A stretch of DNA of 6,399 nucleotides from positions 1 to 6,399 of the forward strand of contig DASPSE010000145.1 in NCBI GenBank assembly GCA_035624085.1, in the 5' to 3' direction. Positions 1-5,691 of the stretch are shown piece after piece. The DNA is from JAFAGX01 sp035624085. Its GTDB lineage: Bacteria > Acidobacteriota > Terriglobia > Terriglobales > Acidobacteriaceae. The notes under the pieces were generated by a model. It saw nothing but the letters and a program-made list of their open reading frames with translations, did not search any database and was not told where the DNA came from. The stretch's first letter is position 1, and each line of letters opens with the position of its first letter. A program made the position numbers and the translations under genes.

Positions 1-836
1 AGAGAAATCAGATACGAAGCGATTGCTTTGTGGTTAATGCCCATGAATCGAACCGACAAACTCGGCGACACTTCTCCTGGCAGTCCTGGCTGGAACAGGC
101 CAATCACCCCCTGCTTTTTCTCGCCGCTGCGCAGCAGAAGAATGTCAGTCGTCTCAGCCTTTAAAGGAAGTTTGTCGCATGGCACCAAGGGAATCCCTCG
201 CCAAGTTACAAACGGGGAACCGAACATCGTGACTGTCGGAGGCGGAACCCCGCGGCGCGTGCATTCGCGTCCGAAGGCCGCTATCGCACGCGGATGCGCC
301 AGGAAAAAGCTAGGCTCCTTCCACACGCGGGCGACAAGTTCATCCAAATCATCGGGCGTTGGGGTACCATTCCTAGTTTTAACTTTCATTTCCGGGGCAA
401 CATTGTTGAGCAGGCCGTACTCCGTATTGTTAATGAGTGCCCGCTCTTGCCGCTCCTTAACTTTCTCGATCATAAGACGTAGTTGTTCCCGAATCTGGTC
501 ATGCGGGCTGCGATAGAGGTCCGAGATACGGGTCTGCACGTCCAGTATGCTGGTCACCGCATTCAGCGTGTATTCACGCGGCTTCTCCTCGTAATCGACA
601 TAAATCTCAGGCAGGTCGATCTCTTCATCCGGATTACATTCTATGGTGCGCGTTCCCGGGCGCGTCGGTTTTACCTTGTTGACCCGGTAGACGCCGGCCT
701 CGACCGGCACCCAGGAGAGGAAGGTGATCAGCCAGCGCGGCGTGATCGCCTCCATCATTGGGACTGTCTTGGTGACGGTAGCGAGCTGCCGAGCCTGTTG
801 CTCGGTCAGTGTCTGACGGACTTCTGCTGTCGCCAT
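1..836 (-). CDS. srpI: Family 2A encapsulin nanocompartment shell protein (SrpI-like), partial at 3' end
   Basis: This is a HK97-fold shell protein that self-assembles into a cytosolic protein nanocompartment. The frame is open for 278 codons from the ATG at 836 and runs off the left edge with no stop. From memory, SrpI of Synechococcus elongatus is almost collinear and would leave roughly 28 residues missing. Shared stretches include TKTVP (22-26), ITPRWL (31-36), VPVEAGVYRVN (43-53), VDYEEKPREYTL (80-91), SDLYRSPHDQ (105-114), FGREC-x-RRGVPPPTV (188-202), TWRGIPL (211-217), GLFQPGL (246-252) and SVRFMGIN (261-268). No cyclic-nucleotide-binding insertion interrupts the fold, which favours subtype 2A over 2B. 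The start has an AAGGAG ribosome binding site eight bases upstream. Family 2A shells normally package a cysteine desulfurase and have been linked to sulfur storage; none is visible, so the cargo gene is presumably left of the window. A CstB-like enzyme upstream fits a sulfur role. Cysteines lie at 67, 192 and 220. Identification is very secure. Confidence 0.96.
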   Translation of the reverse strand, partial: MATAEVRQTLTEQQARQLATVTKTVPMMEAITPRWLITFLSWVPVEAGVYRVNKVKPTRPGTRTIECNPDEEIDLPEIYVDYEEKPREYTLNAVTSILDVQTRISDLYRSPHDQIREQLRLMIEKVKERQERALINNTEYGLLNNVAPEMKVKTRNGTPTPDDLDELVARVWKEPSFFLAHPRAIAAFGRECTRRGVPPPTVTMFGSPFVTWRGIPLVPCDKLPLKAETTDILLLRSGEKKQGVIGLFQPGLPGEVSPSLSVRFMGINHKAIASYLIS

Positions 837-844
837 GCGATTAG

Positions 845-850
845 CTCCTT
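845..850 (-). promoter_or_regulatory. Ribosome binding site of the encapsulin gene
   Basis: On the minus strand the sequence AAGGAG ends eight bases before the ATG at 836. It fixes the encapsulin start; the protein alignment to SrpI-type N-termini agrees with it. Confidence 0.85.
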
Positions 851-1147
851 ATGCTGAAAGATAAATTTGTACAGGGCCGTGCAATAGAGAGACGCGGTCC
901 AACGGGCTGGTCTGAACGATTGGCTTGTTCATCCCGTTCCTGGGTTTACGGATGGCTAGGTGAGCCGTTTCTTCCAAGCTCATTGTCGGGGTAGATAAAG
1001 TATACAACACGTCCAGGCTTTCCGGTCTGTGACTCAGATCATAGTGCCGCGTGACAGACAATTTCTGCTGGCGCCCTCCCGCATGGCAACGAGTTCTTGT
1101 TATCCACCGATGTGTCAGATCGCTAGGTTGAAACGCGGGCGGGAGGG

Positions 1148-1174
1148 TAGATAGCATGTTACCGACGTTGTCAA
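1148..1174 (-). promoter_or_regulatory. Candidate promoter upstream of the encapsulin (weak)
   Basis: The minus strand has a perfect TTGACA (1169-1174), a 15-base spacer and TGC-TATCTA (hexamer 1148-1153), an extended -10-like element. The spacer is short and the -10 is poor. It would leave a leader of about 300 bases before the encapsulin. A second possible -10, TATACT, lies at 999-1004 without a good -35. Neither is strong evidence by itself. Confidence 0.2.
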
Positions 1175-1265
1175 GTTTGTCCATTGACTTACTAGACATT
1201 GTGCGGTACATTACGAAGGCCTTCGCTTCTCGGCTCCGGCTGTCGGGGTGAGCTGCGGAGCAGGG

Positions 1266-1291
1266 TGCCTGCCGATTCATCTCGGCAGGCA
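1266..1291. repeat. Perfect 10-bp inverted repeat, 6-base loop
   Basis: TGCCTGCCGA (1266-1275) is followed by six bases and its exact reverse complement TCGGCAGGCA (1282-1291). No T-tract follows on either strand, so it is not a classic intrinsic terminator. It could be a protein-binding operator or an RNA hairpin in the leader of the encapsulin transcript; the sequence alone does not decide. Confidence 0.55.
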
Positions 1292-1360
1292 TATGCAATC
1301 ATATTGACTCTGGTGTTTGGCGCCCGGTTGGTCTCAAAGTAAGGCCGAAAAGCGAAACGT

Positions 1361-1389
1361 GGGGGTCCGAATGGGATCTTCGGACCCTC
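1361..1389 (-). terminator. Probable terminator after the 203-residue gene
   Basis: GGGTCCGAA (1363-1371) pairs with TTCGGACCC (1379-1387) across a seven-base loop, and a G-U and a G-C pair extend the stem to eleven pairs. It sits 18 bases beyond the stop codon at 1407. In the minus direction the stem is followed by a moderately T-rich run (ACGTTTCGCTTTTCGG) rather than a clean T-tract. This fits an imperfect intrinsic terminator that would separate the upstream genes from the encapsulin. Confidence 0.5.
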
Positions 1390-1406
1390 CCAGCTGTTGT
1401 GCGCGG

Positions 1407-2018
1407 CTACGCGCCCACAGCAACGGCCTGCGCCAGATAAAACTTTTTTCTTGCCCGGTAGCGGATCTCATCCAGTTGCGCATGCAGCCTGCGGATTTCC
1501 GCATCGAATTCATTCAGTGTGGTGCACGGAGAAGTGATCCACTGGCCGGCATTCTGTTGTACATTCTTTACGCACACGCAAGCTGACGGCAACCTTGTCC
1601 CAGGATCACTCTCCACATAAAGAAGATCCAAGTCTACGATTTCTGAGTTCTGGGACTCGTCGTCAACCACCTCGGGGAGCAACGAAACCCTATCTGCATT
1701 TGACGGCGATTTAATTTCGGCTTCCTGATTCTCCAGCAAGAACGGCGCTCGGCCAATTCGCGTTGGAGCCGCACTAGTGGCGCTGCCCGGAGCAGTTGCT
1801 TTCCCCGGCTCCTGTGAAACAGGTTCGGCAACTTTGCGAAGAAGAAATGGTTGGGGACCAGCTTGATTGCCCGACCACTGCAGACTCGAGATCGAATGAT
1901 CGGGTTTGCAGGTCACGTGGAAAATCTCGCCGCTGGGGCTCGTGACTTCGAATTTACCGCTTTCGCCCCGGAGAGCCAAAGCTACATCGTAGGTGGCGAT
2001 TGTCTCGCCGAGTTGCAT
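1407..2018 (-). CDS. Hypothetical protein, unknown family; paralog of the neighbouring 87-residue protein
   Basis: I do not recognise a family for this 203-residue protein. The start at 2018 is well supported by a GAGGAGGTGA ribosome binding site just upstream. Three parts are visible. Residues 1-48 form a small N-terminal module (GESGKFEVTSPSGEIFHVTCKPD, residues 18-40, looks beta-rich). Residues 49-129 are a Pro/Ala/Ser/Glu-rich, probably disordered linker containing PFLL twice (57-60, 92-95). Residues 131-203 are a domain shared with the next gene: LLYVESDP, SACVCVK with cysteines 147 and 149, a further Cys165, then a charged helix EFDAEIRRLHAQLDEI and the tail KKFYLAQAVAVGA. No signal peptide or membrane segment is seen, so it is probably cytosolic. 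It is followed by a hairpin and then the encapsulin on the same strand. A sulfur-related or encapsulin-related role is inference from context only. Confidence 0.85.
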   Translation of the reverse strand: MQLGETIATYDVALALRGESGKFEVTSPSGEIFHVTCKPDHSISSLQWSGNQAGPQPFLLRKVAEPVSQEPGKATAPGSATSAAPTRIGRAPFLLENQEAEIKSPSNADRVSLLPEVVDDESQNSEIVDLDLLYVESDPGTRLPSACVCVKNVQQNAGQWITSPCTTLNEFDAEIRRLHAQLDEIRYRARKKFYLAQAVAVGA

Positions 2019-2021
2019 GAG

Positions 2022-2031
2022 TCACCTCCTC
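2022..2031 (-). promoter_or_regulatory. Strong ribosome binding site of the 203-residue gene
   Basis: On the minus strand GAGGAGGTGA lies three bases before the ATG at 2018, with its GGAGG core about seven bases away. It decides the start and is the best argument that this unrecognised frame is a real gene. Confidence 0.85.
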
Positions 2032-2176
2032 GCTTCGGAGCATTGCCTATGCGCGCGTTATCGGCAAGTAATCACTCTGATTCCAATCGGATTAGTGGCT
2101 GGCGGGACCGGCGAACAGTAATGTCAAGAGAGCAGAATTGTGGAGGCGGGAGGTGTAGCTGAAACCGCGTTTCCGG

Positions 2177-2440
2177 CTATGCCCCAGCGCCGGCGGCAAC
2201 TGCTTCCGCCTTGTAGAACTTCTTCTTGGCCTGCGCGCGAACCTCGTCCAATTCTGCATGAAGTCGACGAAGCTCAGCGTCCAGCTCGATAAAGCTCATG
2301 CAGTGGGCCGAAACCAGTCTCTCCGCCTTCACGCCGGCATAGTCCTGCATGCCAGTTGATTTCAAGCAAATACAGGCAGACGGCTGTCCTGTCCTTGGAT
2401 CACTCTCCAAGTACAGGAAACCAAAACTTTTTGTTTCCAT
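2177..2440 (-). CDS. Small hypothetical protein (87 residues), single-domain paralog of the 203-residue protein
   Basis: The family is not recognised. The protein is essentially one copy of the C-terminal domain of the next gene downstream: FLYLESDP (8-15), SACICLK with cysteines 23 and 25 (21-27), Cys47, the charged helix ELDAELRRLHAELDEV (52-67) and the tail KKKFYKAEAVAAGAGA. Conservation across two diverged copies argues that both are expressed proteins. I chose the ATG at 2440 because homology begins right after it (METKSFGFLYLESDP). A GTG at 2512 would add 24 basic residues (MTLVPRFNRN...) that the paralog does not match. Neither start has a good ribosome binding site; CATAAT seven bases before the ATG raises the possibility of a leaderless message. 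The gene lies 121 bases after the stop of the CstB-like gene and is on the same strand. The CxC pair could bind metal or carry persulfide, but this is speculation. Confidence 0.78.
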   Translation of the reverse strand: METKSFGFLYLESDPRTGQPSACICLKSTGMQDYAGVKAERLVSAHCMSFIELDAELRRLHAELDEVRAQAKKKFYKAEAVAAGAGA

Positions 2441-2561
2441 GGCTAGAATTATGCCACGGAACCTTCCCGCCTTCTTTGTGAAATTTCTGTTAAACCTGGG
2501 CACCAAAGTCACTATCAGGTTTTGCGGCTCACCCAGCTTTGGATTGATTGCACGTAAGCGG

Positions 2562-3953
2562 CTATGCGGCTAATACTTCTTCGCGGGCTACCGGCAGTCC
2601 TTCATTCCGCCACGCGTCGAAGCCACCGATTACGTTGATCACGTTCTTGAAACCGGCTTGCTGCAGTATGCTCGAAGCGATCATGCTGCGATAACCGCTT
2701 TTGCATATTACCGCCACAGGCGCTTGACGATTCATCTCAGGCAGAGAGACTCCGAATTCATCGAGCGGCTCATTTGTGGCGCCTTCGATATGTCCCGTTT
2801 GCCATTCGGGTTTCCGGCGCACATCAAGGACTTGGAACGGTTGCGACTCCAAACGGCCGCGTAGATCCCCCACGGAAATCTGCGGCACAGATGAGAGTTC
2901 GTATCCCGCCTCCATCCATGCGTTCACACCACCCTGCAAATATCCACGCTCCTCGTCCATTCCAATGCGCGCCAGGCGCATCCGGGCTTCGGACAATTGT
3001 TTTGGGGAATCGCCGATCAACACTGGCTGAGCCTTAAGATCGACGAGGGTTCCCGCCCACGTCGCGAACTGGCCAGAAAGCGAAATATTGATCGAGCCAG
3101 GCACGTGACCGGCAGCAAACTCATCGCCCTGGCGCACGTCAATCGCGACTGCGCCATTGTCCAGCAGAGTTTTCAGTTCCTTGGCCGCGATGGGGCGAAG
3201 CTCAGGCAAATCAGCAAGGGAAGGTGCTCCGGCGCGATTGATCTGGGCGTCTTGCGGGAAATATTGAGGACGCGGAGGTAGATTGCTCGTCAGTTGCTGA
3301 ATGAACTCCTCGCGGGTCTTGATCTGAAGGGCGTAATTGGTCAGCCGTTCGGTTCGAATCGTCGTCGAGCGCGACGTTCCCAGGTTGCGTCCGCAGAGAG
3401 AGCCCGCGCCATGTCCGGGATAGACTACAACGTGATCGGGCAGCGTCAGCAGCTTGGTGTGCAGAGAATCGTAGAGCATCCCAGCCAGCGCCGGCGCGGT
3501 AAAGGCCGTCGATAGATCGGGGCGGCCCACATCGCCCACGAACAATGTGTCTCCGGTTAGTACTGCCCAGGGCTCCGATGAACTCTCTTCATCCGTAATT
3601 ACAAGGCAAATACTCTCCGGTGTATGGCCTGGCGTCTCAAGAACCGAAATCTTGACCGTTCCCACCCGTAATTGGAAGCCGTCACGGACCTGGACGTGCG
3701 GAACAGTTGCTTGAGAATTCGGGCCAATGTAAATCCTGGCGCCGGTGCGCGCTGCCAGTTCCTGGTGACCGGAAACGAAGTCAGCATGAAGATGGGTTTC
3801 GAAGATGTGGCGTATGGTCGCATTATGCTGTTTAGCCGCTTGCAGGTAGAAGTCGATATCTCGCTGTGGATCGACTACAACAGCTTCACCGTCCGACACC
3901 AGCAAGTACGAAGCGTGCGCTAAGCAACCCAGATAAAACTGCTCGAAATGCAT
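2562..3953 (-). CDS. CstB-like persulfide dioxygenase-sulfurtransferase: metallo-beta-lactamase domain plus two rhodanese domains
   Basis: The protein has 463 residues, close to Staphylococcus aureus CstB, and the same three-part layout. The metallo-beta-lactamase domain (about 1-245) has THLHADF (53-59), TPGH (107-110), TGDTLFVGDVGRPDL (133-147) and YPGHGAGSLCG (178-188). By comparison with ETHE1, His56, His110 and Asp135 would bind a single iron; Phe59 replaces the last His of HxHxDH, as expected for mono-iron persulfide dioxygenases. The first rhodanese domain (about 254-352) has IGDSPKQL where the catalytic loop should be and no cysteine, so it is a pseudo-rhodanese. The second (about 358-456) has the active loop CKSGYR with Cys417 and Arg422. 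The predicted role is oxidation of low-molecular-weight or protein persulfides to sulfite plus sulfane-sulfur transfer, in the cytosol. The start has GGAGG four bases upstream. It follows the flavoprotein gene by 21 bases, so the two are probably co-transcribed. Confidence 0.93.
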   Translation of the reverse strand: MHFEQFYLGCLAHASYLLVSDGEAVVVDPQRDIDFYLQAAKQHNATIRHIFETHLHADFVSGHQELAARTGARIYIGPNSQATVPHVQVRDGFQLRVGTVKISVLETPGHTPESICLVITDEESSSEPWAVLTGDTLFVGDVGRPDLSTAFTAPALAGMLYDSLHTKLLTLPDHVVVYPGHGAGSLCGRNLGTSRSTTIRTERLTNYALQIKTREEFIQQLTSNLPPRPQYFPQDAQINRAGAPSLADLPELRPIAAKELKTLLDNGAVAIDVRQGDEFAAGHVPGSINISLSGQFATWAGTLVDLKAQPVLIGDSPKQLSEARMRLARIGMDEERGYLQGGVNAWMEAGYELSSVPQISVGDLRGRLESQPFQVLDVRRKPEWQTGHIEGATNEPLDEFGVSLPEMNRQAPVAVICKSGYRSMIASSILQQAGFKNVINVIGGFDAWRNEGLPVAREEVLAA

Positions 3954-3957
3954 GTTT

Positions 3958-3962
3958 CCTCC
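3958..3962 (-). promoter_or_regulatory. Ribosome binding site of the CstB-like gene
   Basis: GGAGG followed by AAAC and the ATG at 3953 on the minus strand. It lies wholly inside the 21-base gap after the flavoprotein stop, supporting translation from a shared message. Confidence 0.8.
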
Positions 3963-3974
3963 AAGGAACTACTG

Positions 3975-5447
3975 CTACAAACTCGCTGACATTTCGGTGG
4001 TAGATGGGCGCGCAGTCTCGGTGCTTTGTTGCTGATAATCTGCAAGAAGCAAGTCCGCCAATTCTGCAACCTGGACGCGAATCTCAGGCACTGCGATGGA
4101 TTCCCACAGATTCCCCTTTCGCAGAGGGCCCAGTGCGTAAAGAAAGTCAGACGTAGAGCCGCGTGCGTCGATTAACGCACCATCGTCGGACACATCCAGT
4201 CCTAAGGAAAGTTGGTCCGGACGTGCCAGGCCCTTTTCTACCAAATCCAATAGCAGAGCACTTGCGACACGCCTGCAATCACCTTCCGGTCCTGTGCAGT
4301 TCACAACGCGATCAACGTGCAGCTTTGCCAGCTCGCCACACTTGCGATCCCGATAGGTGATTTCAACGTTCCCGGCATCCTCCCGATATTCCGTAATCCG
4401 CCCTGCGTGCATTTGGATTTGCCCATTCCGAAGCTGCAAGGTCAGTTGGTCTGCGATACGCTCTGCGATGCGGTGACGATGAACCTCCCAGTAAGTCCGC
4501 AAATGCCGCAAGAACCGCATTTGCTCCACGCGTGGCAGGTCGCGCCAGATTTGTTGTGTCACGGGCCGCAGGGAATTAACTACCTCGCGCCAATTCGATC
4601 CTCTGGCTTCAGCTTTCTCCACTTGAAGTCGAATCGTTCGCAGAAGCCCGCGGGCTGTGCACGGAATGTTGTCTATCGGAAATGGTCGGCACGGAACTGC
4701 TGCGTCAGGCTGCGGCAGCAGTCCGCGTCGGGAGAGAATGTGAATCGTACCGTCGAATCCGCGCGCCCGAAGTTCGATCGTCACATCAACGCTGGTTAGC
4801 CCAGATCCGATGAGTAAAATGCTTTTTTCCTGCGACACACCCATCAATGCCTTCGGGGACCAGGGATTCGAAACATATCGGGAACTGTTGGCTGTCTTGC
4901 CAGGAAGCCGGAGATCGGCAGGAGGGAAATTGCCTAGGGCGAGCACAACCTTGTCTGCAAGCACTGTCTGGCCGTTTGCCAGGTGGATTTCTGCCTGGTC
5001 GCCAATTTTCGCCAGGGATATTGCTTCATCTTGAAAACATCGGAATTGGGCGGGGTATAGGTCGCTGGCCTCCTGCAACTGGGATGAGACGTACCGACCG
5101 TATACCGGGCGGGGAAGAAAATCGTCGCCTTTCACCGAGGAGTTATAGTGACATTGGGCCCACTTCACGAAATGGTCCGGAACGTTCGCGTAGGCGCTCA
5201 TATTCTCAGCCCGCACGTTAAGCAGGTGTCCCTCAAATTGTGTACCGTACGCGACTCCGCGGCCCGCCACCGGACCGCGTTCGATGAGCACGACGGAAAG
5301 GCTTCCCGCAGCACGGCGCAATAGCTCGACCGCCAACATCGATCCGCTAAAGCCGCCACCAACAATGGCAACTATACTGTGACCCACTGCTTTTCCGCCC
5401 TCGTCACGATTCATCGTCTGGCTCTGTATATTCACACTAAATTCCAT
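3975..5447 (-). CDS. FAD/NAD(P)-binding oxidoreductase (COG4529 / NAD_binding_9-like)
   Basis: This 490-residue protein has two dinucleotide-binding signatures. IVAIVGGGFSGSMLAVELL (25-43) is the FAD-binding Rossmann turn followed by an acidic residue after the second strand (VVLIERG, 52-58). ILLIGSGLTSVDVTIEL (210-226) is the second, NAD(P)-binding turn. Between them lie GRGVAYGT (62-69), HLLNVRAENMSAYA (74-87) and LPRPVYGRYV (111-120), typical of the COG4529 group often annotated as YdhS-like or simply 'FAD/NAD(P)-binding protein'. NCTGPEGD in the C-terminal half fits the usual ATG-type FAD contact. No signal peptide is seen, so it is probably cytosolic. Substrate is unknown for this family; the 21-base link to the CstB-like gene suggests a sulfur substrate, which is inference. 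The start at 5447 lacks a clear ribosome binding site, and Met12 (5414) is an alternative. Codon use matches its neighbours. Confidence 0.9.
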   Translation of the reverse strand: MEFSVNIQSQTMNRDEGGKAVGHSIVAIVGGGFSGSMLAVELLRRAAGSLSVVLIERGPVAGRGVAYGTQFEGHLLNVRAENMSAYANVPDHFVKWAQCHYNSSVKGDDFLPRPVYGRYVSSQLQEASDLYPAQFRCFQDEAISLAKIGDQAEIHLANGQTVLADKVVLALGNFPPADLRLPGKTANSSRYVSNPWSPKALMGVSQEKSILLIGSGLTSVDVTIELRARGFDGTIHILSRRGLLPQPDAAVPCRPFPIDNIPCTARGLLRTIRLQVEKAEARGSNWREVVNSLRPVTQQIWRDLPRVEQMRFLRHLRTYWEVHRHRIAERIADQLTLQLRNGQIQMHAGRITEYREDAGNVEITYRDRKCGELAKLHVDRVVNCTGPEGDCRRVASALLLDLVEKGLARPDQLSLGLDVSDDGALIDARGSTSDFLYALGPLRKGNLWESIAVPEIRVQVAELADLLLADYQQQSTETARPSTTEMSASL

Positions 5448-5691
5448 CGGAATACTAGAGTACTATGAGCGTGGCAATCGTTGCTCCAACGCCAAAGGTC
5501 CTGAATCCAAGACCTTATGCCCAATGCAACCGTGCACCCCAACGACCTTGTGACAACTAATTGCAACTCACGGGAAGATGTTTTCCCCATGTCAATTTCG
5601 CGGCCGGATGCGCAACTGCGCTTGCTTCAGTTTGTGGAATGCACCCCCTACGGCTGTCGAGCGCCAGCCGTGAGGCTGTCAATCGCCCTGG

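Larger units (their letters stand above)
837..1406. other. 570-base gene-poor stretch upstream of the encapsulin
   Basis: This gap separates the encapsulin from the gene before it. A minus-strand open frame fills 849-1298, but it has a TTG or unsupported ATG start, no ribosome binding site, no recognisable domain and irregular composition, so I do not call it a gene. No tRNA or rRNA is seen. The stretch holds the encapsulin ribosome binding site, a perfect 10-bp inverted repeat at 1266-1291, a terminator-like hairpin at 1361-1389, and weak sigma-70-like elements. Its length suggests that the encapsulin can be transcribed from its own promoter. Confidence 0.6.

Noticed and set aside
28..516. 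Plus-strand open frame antisense to the encapsulin
   Set aside because: It is fully explained as the opposite strand of a confidently identified encapsulin coding region and encodes a low-quality, arginine- and serine-rich sequence with no domain.
1270..1290. Short identity (CGATTCATCTC) with the CstB-like gene near 2729-2740, encoding EMNRQAP in both places, suggesting a rhodanese remnant
   Set aside because: An 11-base match is expected several times by chance in a window this size, and similarity does not continue on either side.
849..1298. Minus-strand open frame of about 150 codons upstream of the encapsulin
   Set aside because: Starts at TTG or at unsupported ATGs, has no ribosome binding site, no recognisable domain and an irregular composition with many rare-looking residues in odd places. 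It also overlaps the 10-bp inverted repeat. It is probably chance.
2161..2173. GAAAC-CGC-GTTTC hairpin just after the small CxC gene
   Set aside because: Only five pairs with a three-base loop and no T-tract; too weak to call a terminator.
2658..3923. Several plus-strand open frames opposite the CstB-like gene
   Set aside because: They are mirror frames of a gene with clear catalytic motifs, and none shows a ribosome binding site plus a recognisable domain.
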